A stretch of DNA of 64,000 nt from a bacterium (GCA_027021615.1 JALUTY010000083.1:1-64000), one strand, 5' to 3'. Positions 49,751 through 58,944 are shown, counted from the first letter of the stretch. Translations and numbers: made by a program. Notes: generated by a model not told the origin, from the sequence alone.

Positions 49751-51085
49751 ATGAACCCACGGGAAACGAAGCACCGCGCTCCCCTGGCCGATCGGATGCG
49801 GCCCCAGACCCTCGACGAGGTGGTGGGCCAGGACCACCTGCTGGGCCCGGGCCGCCCCCTGCGTACGGCGGTGGAGTCGGGGGCACTGCCCTCCCTGCTG
49901 CTCTGGGGGCCGCCCGGCAGCGGGAAAACCACACTGGCCCACCTACTGGCCCGGCTAGCGGGTTACCGTCTCGTGACCCTTTCGGCCGTGGAGAGCGGGG
50001 TCAGGCAGGTCCGAGACGTGGTGGCCCGGGCCCAAAAGGCCCGGGGGTCGGGGGAGGCCACCCTGCTCTTCCTGGACGAGATCCATCGATTCAACAAAGC
50101 CCAGCAGGACGCCCTGCTGCCCCACGTGGAGGCCGGCACCATCACCTTGGTCGGGGCCACCACCGAGAACCCCTCGTTTCAGGTGGTCTCGCCCCTCCTG
50201 TCGAGACTGCTGGTGGTGCGGCTCGAGCCCCTCGAAGACGAGGCGGTGCGGGTGATCGTGCGCCGGGCCCTTCAGGACCCCCGACGGGGGCTGCCCGGCG
50301 TGACCCTGGAGGAGGGGGCCGAGCACCTGCTGCTGCGGGCCGCCCAGGGGGACGCCCGCCGGGCCCTCAACCTGCTGGAGGCAGCGGCGCTTGCGGCCCC
50401 ACGGGCCGCCGACGGCGCGGTCACCGTGACCCGGGAGGTCCTGGCCCAGATCCTCCAGAGCCCCACCCTGTACCACGACACCCGGGGCGACTGGCACTAC
50501 GACGTGGTGAGCGCCCTCATCAAGAGCTTGCGGGGCTCGGACCCGGACGCCGCCCTCTACTGGCTGGCCCGCATGGTCGAGGCAGGGGAGGACCCCTTGT
50601 TCATCGCCCGTCGGCTCGTGATCTTCGCCAGCGAGGACGTGGGCAACGCCGACCCCGAGGCCCTCCGGATCGCCCTGGCCGCAAAGGATGCCGTGCACTT
50701 CGTGGGCATGCCCGAGGGATGGATCCCCCTGGCCCAGGCCACGGTGTATCTGGCCACGGCTCCCAAGTCCAACGCCTCTTACATCGCCTACCTGCGGGCC
50801 CGCAAGGACGTGCGGGAGCACGGCAACCTCCCGGTGCCCCTGCACCTGCGCAACGCCCCCACCCGGCTGGCCCGTCAGATGGGCCACGGCCGCGGCTACC
50901 TCTACCCCCACGACCACCCGGATGCCGTGGTGGCCCAGACCTATCTGCCCGACGCCCTGGCGGGTCGGAGGTACTTCCGGCCCGGCCGGTTCGGTTTCGA
51001 GCGGGAGGTGGCCAAACGCCTGGCCTGGTGGGAGCGAAAGCGGGCCGAGCAACGGGAGCAAGACCCAGAGGAGGAGCACCGATGA
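49751..51085 (+). CDS. rarA: Replication-associated recombination protein A (RarA/MgsA)
   Basis: 444 aa AAA+ clamp-loader-like ATPase. Walker A GPPGSGKT at 53-60, Walker [11 protein letters not shown] (Asp109-Glu110), sensor 1 ATTENPSF and an arginine finger in the [11 protein letters not shown] segment. The C-terminal part has [30 protein letters not shown] and the [11 protein letters not shown] stretch of the MgsA/RarA family. It acts at stalled replication forks. The start is the ATG at 49751. The stop overlaps the next start (ATGA at 51082). Divergent from nadK across a repeat-rich gap. Confidence 0.95.
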   Translation: MNPRETKHRAPLADRMRPQTLDEVVGQDHLLGPGRPLRTAVESGALPSLLLWGPPGSGKTTLAHLLARLAGYRLVTLSAVESGVRQVRDVVARAQKARGSGEATLLFLDEIHRFNKAQQDALLPHVEAGTITLVGATTENPSFQVVSPLLSRLLVVRLEPLEDEAVRVIVRRALQDPRRGLPGVTLEEGAEHLLLRAAQGDARRALNLLEAAALAAPRAADGAVTVTREVLAQILQSPTLYHDTRGDWHYDVVSALIKSLRGSDPDAALYWLARMVEAGEDPLFIARRLVIFASEDVGNADPEALRIALAAKDAVHFVGMPEGWIPLAQATVYLATAPKSNASYIAYLRARKDVREHGNLPVPLHLRNAPTRLARQMGHGRGYLYPHDHPDAVVAQTYLPDALAGRRYFRPGRFGFEREVAKRLAWWERKRAEQREQDPEEEHR

Positions 51086-51582
51086 GCCGACCGGAACCCG
51101 CCCCGGAAGGGGTCACGCCCGAGCGTGTCGCCCCCTTTCGACGGATCGTGGCCACCACCGACTTCACCCCCGGCTCCAAACGGGCCTTCCGGCGGGCCCT
51201 GGCCCTGGCGCGTGCGTTGGGTGCCGAGCTCCACCTGCTCCACGTGGCCTGTCAGCCCAACCTCCGATCCGTGTTCTTCGTACGGGTGAGCGGGGACGCG
51301 ATGGAGCGCCTGTGCACCCGGGCCCGCCAGCGGGCCCGGCGGCGCACGGAGGACTTTTTGCGGGGGGAGGACCTGGAGGGGGTCCGTCTGGTCCCCCACG
51401 TGGTGACCGGTCACCCGGCCCGGGAGATCGTGGGATATGCCGACCGGGTGGGCGCCGACCTGATCGTGCTCGGCGAGCGACCGGAGAGCCGGAGCCAGCA
51501 TCTGCTCCAGCACGTGGCATTCGAGAGTGTGGGGGAGCGGGTCCGGCGCACCGCGCCCTGCTCGGTGCTCACGGTGCGCTGA
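51082..51582 (+). CDS. Universal stress protein (UspA family)
   Basis: 166 aa Rossmann-like fold with FRRIVATTDFTPGSKRAFRRALALARALGAELHLLHVAC at the start and GADLIVLGERPES near 130. The usual ATP-binding GxxGS loop is only weakly present (GERPESRSQ). The ATG at 51082 overlaps the rarA stop by four bases and follows GAGGAG, so it is translationally coupled. Convergent with csrA, 3 nt between their stops. General stress role inferred from the family. Confidence 0.9.
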   Translation: MSRPEPAPEGVTPERVAPFRRIVATTDFTPGSKRAFRRALALARALGAELHLLHVACQPNLRSVFFVRVSGDAMERLCTRARQRARRRTEDFLRGEDLEGVRLVPHVVTGHPAREIVGYADRVGADLIVLGERPESRSQHLLQHVAFESVGERVRRTAPCSVLTVR

Positions 51583-51585
51583 GGA

Positions 51586-51819
51586 TCACCCCTTTTTCCG
51601 CAGCAGGTCCTTGAGGCGGTCCACGTCCACTGCGGGGGCGCGGGTGGCGGCCACGTTCTCCCTGCGGATCTCCTCGTAGATCTCCTTACGGTGGACGGGG
51701 ATCTCCCGGGGAGCCTGGATGCCCAGCTTCACGGCCCCGCCGTCGATGCCGAGCACCTTCACCTCGATGGTGTCCCCGATCATGATGGATTCGTCAACCT
51801 TCCGTGTCAGAACCAGCAT
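51586..51819 (-). CDS. csrA: Carbon storage regulator CsrA
   Basis: 77 aa, [16 protein letters not shown]...[34 protein letters not shown], with the conserved LTRK start and the GxxxxLGIxAP RNA-binding core. It binds GGA sites in mRNA leaders as a dimer. The C-terminal tail is about 15 residues longer than in E. coli. No flagellar genes surround it. A clear sigma-70 promoter lies 45 nt upstream. Convergent with the UspA gene. Confidence 0.95.
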   Translation of the reverse strand: MLVLTRKVDESIMIGDTIEVKVLGIDGGAVKLGIQAPREIPVHRKEIYEEIRRENVAATRAPAVDVDRLKDLLRKKG

Positions 51820-51863
51820 CCCGACCCCCTAAACCCCATAGAGATAGGAAACGGATGGGTCGG

Positions 51864-51893
51864 ACTATACCCCCGTTTCCCAGGTTCTTTCAA
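51864..51893 (-). promoter_or_regulatory. Sigma-70-type promoter of csrA
   Basis: TTGAAA (51888-51893) and TATAGT (51864-51869) on the minus strand are separated by 18 nt, close to the sigma-70 consensus. The -10 box is 45 nt upstream of the csrA start. Confidence 0.65.
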
Positions 51894-52140
51894 GAAAGTG
51901 ATACCGTTTGGGGACACCTTCCGGACGACCTCGGTCGACGGTCGTCGGTCTTCGGTCTACGGTCGTCGGCCGGAGCGGCTCGCGAGCCGCCGCCATGCCC
52001 TGCCGCCGAGAATGGCCTGGGAGAGGCGCCAGGGGCTGCTAGATCGCCTGCCCCCGCCCCCGGGGCAGGGGCTTCGGCGCGGGTTGTGTTCTCGGCTTGG
52101 AGCTCGTAGAATCCGCTGCCGTCGGGGGAAAGGAGGCCGA
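51894..52140. repeat. Short GGTCGTCGGTCTTC repeats and hairpins between csrA and DUF882 gene
   Basis: At 51931-51970 GGTCGACGGTCGTC, GGTCTTCGGTCTAC and GGTCGTCGG follow in tandem with an approximate 7-bp period. The gap also holds the palindrome CGGCTCGCGAGCCG near 51977 and a hairpin CCTGCCCC/GGGGCAGG at 52047-52069. There is no gene here that I can support. Confidence 0.5.
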
Positions 52141-52692
52141 GTGAACCGACGGGAGGCGTTGGGCCGGATCGCGCTCGCGTGCGGCGGGCTGGTGCTGCCC
52201 CAGTGGCCGGGCGGCGAGGCGAGGGGGGCGAAGCCCCCCTCGGCCACCGGGGTTCTGGCGGTGAGCAACGTGCACACCGGTGAGACCTGCCGGGCGCGGT
52301 ACCTGGATCCGAGAGGCGGGTGGAGCCCCAAGGGGCTGGCGGCGTTGGACCGCCTGTTCCGTTGCCATTACACCGGGGAGGTGCGCCCCATCGACCCCAA
52401 ACTGTACCTCCTGCTCGACCGGCTAGGATCCGCCCTGGGCCGGGCCGACGAAACCTACCAGCTCGTCTCCGGGTACCGATCTCCCCGCTACAACGAGATC
52501 CTCCGACGCAACGGTCATGCGGTGGCCCGCCGCAGCTACCACCTGCGCGGCATGGCGGCCGACGTGCGGCTGCCGGGGGTGCCCCTGGCACGCCTGCGCC
52601 GGGCCGCCCAGGGGCTTCGGGCCGGGGGGGTCGGCTCGTACCGGGAGTTCGTCCACGTGGACGTGGGCCCGGTGCGTTACTGGAAGGGGTGA
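52141..52692 (+). CDS. DUF882 / peptidase M15-like (YcbK family) exported protein
   Basis: 183 aa. N-terminal RREALGRIALACGGLVLP resembles a weak Tat-type signal peptide (RRE then hydrophobic). The DUF882 body has LVSGYRSPRYNEILRR, the metal-ligand motif SYHLRGMAADVR (His134, Asp141) and the second ligand His172 in FVHVDVGPVRYW, as in M15-type DD-carboxypeptidases. Probably hydrolyses or binds peptidoglycan in the periplasm. The GTG at 52141 follows AAAGGAGG. The frame continues upstream through csrA only because of GC bias. Convergent with the 2-TM gene. Confidence 0.85.
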   Translation: MNRREALGRIALACGGLVLPQWPGGEARGAKPPSATGVLAVSNVHTGETCRARYLDPRGGWSPKGLAALDRLFRCHYTGEVRPIDPKLYLLLDRLGSALGRADETYQLVSGYRSPRYNEILRRNGHAVARRSYHLRGMAADVRLPGVPLARLRRAAQGLRAGGVGSYREFVHVDVGPVRYWKG

Positions 52693-52701
52693 GGGGGCCG
52701 A

Positions 52702-52983
52702 TCAGTCCCGCTCCGCTGCCCCCTCCCCGTCCCGGGGAGGGGAAGAGTTCCGCAGGCGCCGCCAGGCGATCACGTAGTACAGCCCGAACACGACCACCAC
52801 CGGGGCCACAAACCCCGCCAGGACCGCCACCGCCAGCCCCCCCTTCAGCTGCCAGGCCACGAACAGGCCCGCGGCCACCAGGCCCAGGGCCGGCACCCCT
52901 ACGACCACCTGGGCCCGACCCAGGCGTCGGGGGTGGGGCTCGGCCGGGCTCAGCTCAGATCGATCAGGGGCCGTTCCTCCCAA
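52702..52983 (-). CDS. Small two-TM membrane protein at the end of the AAA+/Hsp70 operon
   Basis: 93 aa with two hydrophobic helices (about 27-44 and 51-71) and an Arg-rich, charged C-terminus. The start is a TTG at 52983 with AAGGTGAT upstream, inside the end of the Hsp70-like gene (34-bp overlap). The overlap and the shared strand make it part of the operon. I do not recognise the family. It could anchor the complex to the membrane. Confidence 0.55.
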   Translation of the reverse strand: MGGTAPDRSELSPAEPHPRRLGRAQVVVGVPALGLVAAGLFVAWQLKGGLAVAVLAGFVAPVVVVFGLYYVIAWRRLRNSSPPRDGEGAAERD

Positions 52984-54410
52984 ATCACCTTCTCCTCGCG
53001 CAGGTCCTTCACCGTGACGGTCAGGCGCTTGCGGCTGTCCACCTTGAACTCCAGCAGGAACCGACGTTCTCCCACCCTGCCCGGGGGCTGCACGGGGATC
53101 ACCAGGGGCCCCTCCATGGCCGGCTCGTGGGTCTCGTCCTCCTGGGAGGCCACGAAGCTGATCCGGCCGTCGTCGCCGTAGAGGATCTCCCGGGCCTCGG
53201 CCCGGGGGCCCCCGCCGGCCGACCGGTAGATCCGCAGATGCAGCTCGTACTGGCCGTCGTAGAAGGTGTTCACGATGTACCGGGCCGTGGGGTTTCGGGT
53301 AGGGTACCGCGTGAACCGCTCCACCACCACCGGGTAGTGATACTCCCCGCTGATCGGGTCCCGCACCTGGAGCGAGTAGGTATCGCGCACCATGTCGTCC
53401 ACCGGGCTGTCCGACAGGAACCGCAGGGCGCCGCGGCCCGTGGCCAGCTCGGGCTGGGCCCCCAGGATCCGGTCGCCGAAGTTCTCCTCCAGGGTCCGGC
53501 GTACGATGGGGATCCGGGTGCCCCCTCCGAGCAGGAGCACCTTGCGGATCGCCCCGGGGTCAACCCCGCCCAGGCGGGCCTCCTCCAGCGCCCGGTCCAG
53601 GGCCCGCTGCACCTCGGAGGCCAGGTTCTCGCGCTCCAGGATCTTGCGGAACTCCTCCTGGCCCCAGGTATGGGCGTCGGCCTCATGCAGCACGAACCTC
53701 TTCCAGTAGAACGAGGGAAGGGGCTTGCCCATGTCGTCGGCATGGAGCTCCCGGAGGATGCGCTGCTTGAGGTCGGCCGTGCCCACCGGCACGCTCACCG
53801 AGGCCTTGATCACGGGGGGCGAGTAGGCCTCGCGCCCCATCCAGTGGAACTGGACCACCCGCACCCGTAGGGCCGAGAACCCGAAGTCGAACACCGCCAC
53901 CAAGTCGTCGGTGAACAGGTTCAGGCCGTACCCCAGGGCCAAGGCGGTGTCCTCGTCCACCAGGGTGACGGACCGCACCGACTCCAGGTCCACGTCCCCC
54001 AACCAGTCCCGGAACGCCTCCTCCCCTCCCGAGGGGAACAGGATGACCGCGTGGACCCCTTCGTCCAGCTCCCCGCCCAGCCGCTCGAGCACCCCCCGCA
54101 GGAACGCGGCCGCGGCCTCCTTGTGGGTGACCCGCCGCTCCCCCACCTTTCGACCCACGGGGGTGGGGTGGAGCACGTGGTCCTTGAGGTCGCGGAACGT
54201 GGCGTCGTCGCCGTACACCCCGGCCCGGAGCACCTCCTCCCCAAGGAGAAGCTGTCTGCCGAAGTGCACCAGCGATGGCACGAACAGGGTCCCCGGCACG
54301 TCCCTCACCTGCCGGGCCACCCCCTTCAGCAGCCCCCGATACCGGGTGTCCCCCTCCCGGAAGGTGATCAGGGTGTTGTAGTTGCCCAGATCCACAGCGA
54401 TGTCGGCCAC
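52950..54410 (-). CDS. Divergent Hsp70-like ATPase
   Basis: 486 aa. The actin/Hsp70 nucleotide-binding fold is seen in phosphate-1 DLGNYNTLI, phosphate-2 VFDFGFSALRV and the adenosine motif LLLGGGTRIPIVRRTLEENFG. A shortened substrate-binding-like beta region follows (about 370-486, VKDLREEKVIWEERPLIDL). It is about 150 residues shorter than DnaK. The helical lid and the EEVD-type tail are absent. The start is a GTG at 54410, preceded by GAGG. It lies about 95 nt after the HEAT-repeat gene and overlaps the 2-TM gene. No DnaJ or GrpE is nearby, so it is not a canonical DnaK. It probably works with the AAA+ and HEAT proteins. Confidence 0.88.
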   Translation of the reverse strand: MADIAVDLGNYNTLITFREGDTRYRGLLKGVARQVRDVPGTLFVPSLVHFGRQLLLGEEVLRAGVYGDDATFRDLKDHVLHPTPVGRKVGERRVTHKEAAAAFLRGVLERLGGELDEGVHAVILFPSGGEEAFRDWLGDVDLESVRSVTLVDEDTALALGYGLNLFTDDLVAVFDFGFSALRVRVVQFHWMGREAYSPPVIKASVSVPVGTADLKQRILRELHADDMGKPLPSFYWKRFVLHEADAHTWGQEEFRKILERENLASEVQRALDRALEEARLGGVDPGAIRKVLLLGGGTRIPIVRRTLEENFGDRILGAQPELATGRGALRFLSDSPVDDMVRDTYSLQVRDPISGEYHYPVVVERFTRYPTRNPTARYIVNTFYDGQYELHLRIYRSAGGGPRAEAREILYGDDGRISFVASQEDETHEPAMEGPLVIPVQPPGRVGERRFLLEFKVDSRKRLTVTVKDLREEKVIWEERPLIDLS

Positions 54411-54424
54411 GGAAAGAACCTCGT

Positions 54425-54478
54425 GGAAAGCTGGAAAGCGAGAAAGCTGGAAGGCTAGAAGGCTGGGGGGCCGGAAGC
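54425..54478. repeat. Degenerate GGAAAGCTGGAAGG tandem repeat
   Basis: GGAAAGCTGGAAAGC, GAGAAAGCTGGAAGGC, TAGAAGGCTGG follow in tandem between the HEAT-repeat gene and the Hsp70-like gene. The type recurs in reverse complement at 49690-49735. Confidence 0.55.
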
Positions 54479-54504
54479 CAAAGGCCCACCGCGGACCGCC
54501 GCCC

Positions 54505-56259
54505 TCACAGCGCCTCGATCAGCACCATGTCGCCCCGCACCTGCCCCTCCACCAGGAGCACCATGTCCCGGCACTCGGCCTTAAGAGCGGTCCGGGCGCG
54601 GTCGAGCATGTGGCGCACCGGCCCCACCACGGCCCCCTCCGCCGGCAGCCCCGCCGCGATCCGGTCCAGCTCGGCCAGATCCCGATCCGTCCGGCCCTGG
54701 ATCCACCGCCCCAGGGCGGTGGGCAGGCCGTGGAACAGGGCCCGGCCGAGCCCACCCCGGTGCACCCCCTCCCAGCACAGGAACAGCTCCAGGAGCGGGT
54801 CTCCTCGATCCTCGAGCTGGACCATCAGGGCCCACAGCCGGTGAAGGGCCTCCCTACGGCGGGGCTTTGCCGCGGCCAGGGCGGCCAGGTACCGGCCCAG
54901 GGACCTCTCCGCCGGACCGGAGAACCGCGACTCCGGGTCCTCGGCCGGGGGATAGGCTCCCGCGGCGAACCTCTGCCCGAGCTGCCGCTCCAGCCCCTCC
55001 AGGTCCACGAGACCCTCGTCCAGGAACGAGGCCAGGTTCACGACCGGGTTCGCCTCGGCCGCGGTGACCTCCAAGAGCCGTTCCGGATCGGCCCCCGCCG
55101 GCAGGTCATCGGCCTCTAGCAGGCCGGGCCGCCCCAGGGAGGCCACGGCCTCCGCCAGGAACGCGGTGGTGGGGATCTGCATCAGGCACCGGGCGGCCAA
55201 GTACGCCGGAAGGAGCTCCCCCCGGTGCCACACGGCCTCCAGATCGGGCGCGTATCGGGGGTCCTCCCGGAAGGCCCTCACGAGCAGGAGCTCCCGCAGC
55301 GAGCGGCCCGATTCCCTGGGCAGCCGCAGCGCGAGACGTTCCAGGGCCGCCGGGGCGGTGGCCCGGCGCAGCCCCCGGTATATCGGCACCGGGTCCCCGG
55401 GCTCCGATCGGCGCCGCCGGAACAGTCGTCCCCAGAACCCCTTGGGCTCTTTGGGATCCAGCATCCGGGCCACGAGCTCCTGGGCCTCTGGATCCGACAC
55501 CGCCCCAAGGGCCTCGATCATCCACGGCTCCGGATCCTTCCCGGCCGCCTCCAGGAGAGGCCCCACCCCTGCCGGCGCCCCGAGCGCGGCATAGGCTTCG
55601 AACGCAGCCCGCGCCTTCTCCCGATCCGGGACCGCGAGCCAGGGGATCAGATCCTCGGCCAGGCTGGGGTCCCCCAGCCGGCCGATCCCCAGGGCCGCCC
55701 AGGCCCCCACCGGGGAGTCCTCGGCCAGGCGCTCCCGGAAACGATCCCGGGCGCCCGCCGCCCCCATCCGGGCCAGGGCCTGGAACGCTGCCGGATCGTC
55801 GGCGAGGGGGAGGAGCGCCGCCTCGGCCTCCGGCCCCCCGTACCCGGCCAGGGCCTCGCAGGCGGCCGCCCTGAGGAACGGGTGCTCCAGGGCGGCGAGC
55901 ACCAGGGGGAACGCCTTGGGGCCCCGGATCCGGCCCAGGGCCCGGAGCGCCTGGCCGGCCGCGTCCAGGGCGGAGCGCTCCCGGCACAACCGGACCAGGT
56001 ACCCCTCGGCCAGGGGGTGACCCAAGCTGCCCAGGCCCAGCATGAGCCCCCGCTTCTGCGTCGAGTCGGGCCGGGCCACCCACTCGTGGAGCACCTCGTC
56101 CACCTCGGGTCCCAGGCACAGAGCGCCCAGCAGTACCGCCAGCCGGTACGGCCGGGGGGCCGAGCCCGCTGGGGGAAGATGGCGGGGAAACGCCCCCGGC
56201 CCCCGGTCGAGAATCTCCTCGAGGAGGTCCCCCAGGGGGCGGTGGACCTGGGCATCCAT
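54505..56259 (-). CDS. HEAT-repeat protein of the AAA+/Hsp70 operon
   Basis: 584 aa of almost continuous HEAT-type helical repeats, for example GYLVRLCRERSALDAAGQALRALGRI, AALEHPFLRAAACEALAGYGGPEAE and GAWAALGIGRLGDPSLAEDLIPWL. No catalytic motif, signal peptide or membrane helix is seen. HEAT proteins are scaffolds for protein-protein contact. The ATG at 56259 begins 6 nt after the DUF2997 stop, which ties it to the operon. Probably an adaptor between the ATPase and the Hsp70-like protein. The link is inference. Confidence 0.8.
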   Translation of the reverse strand: MDAQVHRPLGDLLEEILDRGPGAFPRHLPPAGSAPRPYRLAVLLGALCLGPEVDEVLHEWVARPDSTQKRGLMLGLGSLGHPLAEGYLVRLCRERSALDAAGQALRALGRIRGPKAFPLVLAALEHPFLRAAACEALAGYGGPEAEAALLPLADDPAAFQALARMGAAGARDRFRERLAEDSPVGAWAALGIGRLGDPSLAEDLIPWLAVPDREKARAAFEAYAALGAPAGVGPLLEAAGKDPEPWMIEALGAVSDPEAQELVARMLDPKEPKGFWGRLFRRRRSEPGDPVPIYRGLRRATAPAALERLALRLPRESGRSLRELLLVRAFREDPRYAPDLEAVWHRGELLPAYLAARCLMQIPTTAFLAEAVASLGRPGLLEADDLPAGADPERLLEVTAAEANPVVNLASFLDEGLVDLEGLERQLGQRFAAGAYPPAEDPESRFSGPAERSLGRYLAALAAAKPRRREALHRLWALMVQLEDRGDPLLELFLCWEGVHRGGLGRALFHGLPTALGRWIQGRTDRDLAELDRIAAGLPAEGAVVGPVRHMLDRARTALKAECRDMVLLVEGQVRGDMVLIEAL

Positions 56260-56265
56260 GGACGC

Positions 56266-56469
56266 CTACGCCTTCTCCCGGACCCGGGCCTTTTCCTCGT
56301 CGGTCAGCTGCTCGTAGTACTCCGACGTGAACTCCCTCTCCACCTGCCCGCCGAGGAGGGCCTCGATCCTCTCGGTGATCTCCAGGCACCGCCCCCCCTT
56401 GGCCCCGAACACGGTGACCTTCACGTTGCCCTCTTCGTCGATGGTCACCTTCACCTCTTCCACGGTCAC
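56266..56469 (-). CDS. DUF2997 small protein
   Basis: 67 aa, matching DUF2997 by the pattern VKVTIDEEGNVKVTVFGAKG then CLEITERIEALLGG. It is acidic with no Cys pair. The start is a GTG that overlaps the DUF1257 stop (GTGA, 56466-56469) and follows GAGGAGGAT. DUF2997 is usually encoded next to Ycf35/DUF1257 and Ycf46-type ATPases in cyanobacteria, so the trio is conserved. Its function is unknown. Confidence 0.88.
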   Translation of the reverse strand: MTVEEVKVTIDEEGNVKVTVFGAKGGRCLEITERIEALLGGQVEREFTSEYYEQLTDEEKARVREKA

Positions 56470-56840
56470 ATCCTCCTCAGGGTCAGGCTGACGGTTTCGC
56501 CCTGGCGGTCCTCGTTGACCACCTGGAACTCCTGGTCCGCCAGCTGGTCCTTGACCACGTGGTACGCGTACCGGCGGGTGACCTCCTTGACGAACGCCTC
56601 CTGGGAGAACGATCGAACCATGTCCCAGTCGGCCACCACCTCGTAGGTGTCGCCGTTCTTGATGAACCCGATGTCACACCCCTCGGGGGTGCGCACCTTG
56701 AGGTCCACGGTCATCTTTCGGCCCAGGTAGCCCCGGATCTTGCTGCGTCCCTCCACCACGTCGAGCTCCATGTCGGCCAGGGCTCGCCTCAGGAACAGCA
56801 GATCCACGATCCGGGTTTTCAGTCGGGAGAAGTGGGACAT
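56466..56840 (-). CDS. Ycf35-like (DUF1257) protein
   Basis: 124 aa. MSHFSRLKTRIVDLLFLRRAL, IRGYLGRKMTVDLKV, DIGFIKNGDTYEVVADWDMV and VTRRYAYHVVKDQL match Ycf35/DUF1257, a protein encoded in cyanobacteria and many plastid genomes. Here it lies directly after a Ycf46-type AAA+ ATPase gene and overlaps DUF2997, the same association as in cyanobacteria. Cytosolic, no membrane segment. Exact activity is not known. It could be the adaptor or substrate of the ATPase. Confidence 0.92.
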   Translation of the reverse strand: MSHFSRLKTRIVDLLFLRRALADMELDVVEGRSKIRGYLGRKMTVDLKVRTPEGCDIGFIKNGDTYEVVADWDMVRSFSQEAFVKEVTRRYAYHVVKDQLADQEFQVVNEDRQGETVSLTLRRM

Positions 56841-56891
56841 GGGGAACCTCGGTCGTCGGCCGCTGGGGATGGGGACTCCGCCCCCGTCTCG

Positions 56892-58379
56892 TCAGTGCAC
56901 CTCTTTGTTCGCCTTCCGGGTCCGGTCGGCGGCCCACTCGCGCAGGCGCTCGATCCGCTCGCTCATCAGCTTCGAGATGGGCACCACCTCCCGGATGCCC
57001 TGCAGGATGTCCTCGGTAGTGAAATCCCGCTCCCCGTCGTCGAAGGCGTTGTACATGGCGTTGATGATGGCCTGCTCGATCTCGGCTCCGCTGAACCCCT
57101 CGGTCTCCCCCGCCAGCAGGGCCACGTCGTAGTTTCGGACAACCGGCCGCACCTTCGACAGGTGGACCCGGAAGATCTCCATGCGCTCCTCGTAGTGGGG
57201 AAGGTCCACGAAGAAGATCTCGTCGAACCGCCCCTTGCGCATCAGCTCCGGCGGCAGGTTCGTGATGTCGTTGCCGGTGGCGATGACGAACACCGGCTTC
57301 TCCTTCTCCTGCATCCACGTCAGGAACGTGCCGAACACCCGGGCCGAGGTGCCCGAGTCGCCAGCGCCCGTGACCGACGAGAACGCCTTCTCGATCTCGT
57401 CGATCCAAAGGATACAGGGGCTGATCGTCTCGGCCAGCAGCAGGGCCTTGCGCATCCGCTCCTCCGACTCCCCCACCAGGCTGCCGAACACCTTGCCCAT
57501 GTCGAGCCGGAGCAGTGGCAGACGCCACAGGGCCGAGGTGGCCTTGGCCGTCAGGCTCTTCCCGGTGCCCTGGATCCCGATGATCAGGATCCCCTTCGGG
57601 TTGGGGAGCCCGTACTCCTTGGCCCGGCTGCTGAAGGCCTTGTCCCTTTTTTTGAGCCAGTCCTTGAGGTTGTCGAGCCCCCCGATGTCCGAGATCCTCT
57701 CCCGGGCCGGGAAGAACTCCAGCACCTCCTCCTTGCGGATGACCTTCTGCTTCTCGGACAGGACCAGCTGGATCGCGGACTGGTCGAGCACCTTGTTCTT
57801 CAGAATCGATTTGACGAACACGCCCCGGGCCTGATTCTCGGTGAGCCCCAGGGCGGACTTCACGAGCTTCTCCTCCGTGTCCTTGCTCAGGTCCACCTTC
57901 ACGTCCCGCGACTCGCAGATCTCGTGGAGGATCTCCCGGAGCGCCTTGTAGTCCGGCAGGGGGAGGAACACCTGGGGCACGTCGTCGCGGATCTCGGGGG
58001 GCAGCTTAAAGAACGGGGACAGGAGGATCACGGTCTTCCGGGAGGAGCGCAGGGAGTAGAGCAGGTTCCGGAGCATCCGAACGATGACCGGTTGCTCGAA
58101 GAAGGGATGGAAGTCCTCCAGCACGAAGATCGCGTCGTCCCGGTACCCCTCGATGCGCTGCAACGCCGTGAGGGGGTCCATGCGCCCCTCCTCCAAAGGG
58201 TTCGAGCCCCCTTCCCGCCGGAACCCCATGACCGTGTTCCAGAAGAACAGGTCCCGCCCGTTCAGGCCCTGTGCGACCCCCTTCATCAGATCGCGGGCGC
58301 GCTCCTCCTCGCCGGTCACCACCGAGATCACCGGCTGGCGGGAACGGATCAGGATGTCGAGCTCCTCGCGGATGTCCAT
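56892..58379 (-). CDS. Ycf46-like AAA+ ATPase
   Basis: 495 aa. The N-terminal domain (about 1-220, [21 protein letters not shown]...[11 protein letters not shown]) is a degenerate ATPase-like module typical of Ycf46. The C-terminal AAA module has Walker A GIQGTGKS (268-275), Walker [10 protein letters not shown] (322-330) and arginine-finger candidates at RKGRFDE (381-387). Ycf46 is encoded in plastids and cyanobacteria, where a Synechocystis homologue has been linked to photosynthesis or CO2 use. Why a non-photosynthetic bacterium carries it is open. First gene of the operon AAA-Ycf35-DUF2997-HEAT-Hsp70-2TM. The ATG at 58379 follows GGAGGGAGG at some distance. Confidence 0.93.
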   Translation of the reverse strand: MDIREELDILIRSRQPVISVVTGEEERARDLMKGVAQGLNGRDLFFWNTVMGFRREGGSNPLEEGRMDPLTALQRIEGYRDDAIFVLEDFHPFFEQPVIVRMLRNLLYSLRSSRKTVILLSPFFKLPPEIRDDVPQVFLPLPDYKALREILHEICESRDVKVDLSKDTEEKLVKSALGLTENQARGVFVKSILKNKVLDQSAIQLVLSEKQKVIRKEEVLEFFPARERISDIGGLDNLKDWLKKRDKAFSSRAKEYGLPNPKGILIIGIQGTGKSLTAKATSALWRLPLLRLDMGKVFGSLVGESEERMRKALLLAETISPCILWIDEIEKAFSSVTGAGDSGTSARVFGTFLTWMQEKEKPVFVIATGNDITNLPPELMRKGRFDEIFFVDLPHYEERMEIFRVHLSKVRPVVRNYDVALLAGETEGFSGAEIEQAIINAMYNAFDDGERDFTTEDILQGIREVVPISKLMSERIERLREWAADRTRKANKEVH

Positions 58380-58488
58380 GGCTGTGCCACACCTCCCTCC
58401 GCCCGACCGAACCTCCGGTCGAACCTGCGTTTTCGGCTACTCTAGGGCAGGGACGGTGGATGGGTCAACGGCGGTCCCTGGGAAGCCG

Positions 58489-58893
58489 TCACGCCCTTCC
58501 CAGGCGCCCCTTCTCCCGCTCCAGGTAGACCCGCATGGCCTTCCAGTGGTCGTCCCAGATGTCCACGAACTCGATCCCCACCTCCACCCGTCCCCCCTCC
58601 ACGGGGCGTGTGCGCACCACCCGCCCGATCGCGGTCAGGGGCCGGGTCACCGAGTCCTCCCCGTACTTCAGGAACTCCGAGGTGTGGCGGTGCCAGCCGG
58701 CCAGCTTCAGGGCCACCTGCACGGGCCGGTTCGGCTCCAGGGGCTGGTCCAGAACCAGCCTCACCCCCCCCTCGCTCACATCGCACATCTCGGCCTCGAG
58801 CTCGGGCGCCCGCCCCAAGGGGTAGGTGATCTCCTGGCAGGTGATGAGAGCCCGTTTGGGAATGCGTTCGTGCCTGCGTCGTTCCCGGTCCAT
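58489..58893 (-). CDS. PilZ-domain protein
   Basis: 134 aa, a single PilZ fold: RRRHERIPKR at the N-terminus is the RxxxR c-di-GMP-binding motif and MCDVSEGGVRLVL is the DxSxxG motif. VKYGED-type loops and a C-terminal EFVDIWDDHWKAMRVYLEREKG follow. It should bind c-di-GMP and could regulate surface structures or motility. It lies 109 nt upstream of the AAA+ gene on the same strand, so it may share its promoter, but it is not essential to that operon. Confidence 0.88.
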   Translation of the reverse strand: MDRERRRHERIPKRALITCQEITYPLGRAPELEAEMCDVSEGGVRLVLDQPLEPNRPVQVALKLAGWHRHTSEFLKYGEDSVTRPLTAIGRVVRTRPVEGGRVEVGIEFVDIWDDHWKAMRVYLEREKGRLGRA

Positions 58894-58913
58894 GGTGAGT
58901 CCTCCCGGTAATC

Positions 58914-58944
58914 TCGGTCGTCGGTCCTCGGTCGTCGGTCAACG
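58914..58944. repeat. Degenerate CGGTCGTCGGTCCT repeat
   Basis: CTCGGTCGTCGGTC, CTCGGTCGTCGGTC and AACGG in tandem upstream of the PilZ gene. The same type occurs at 51931 and 63656. Confidence 0.5.

Noticed and set aside
52950-54410. Canonical DnaK
   Set aside because: Too short, no helical lid, and no grpE or dnaJ beside it. Called a divergent Hsp70.
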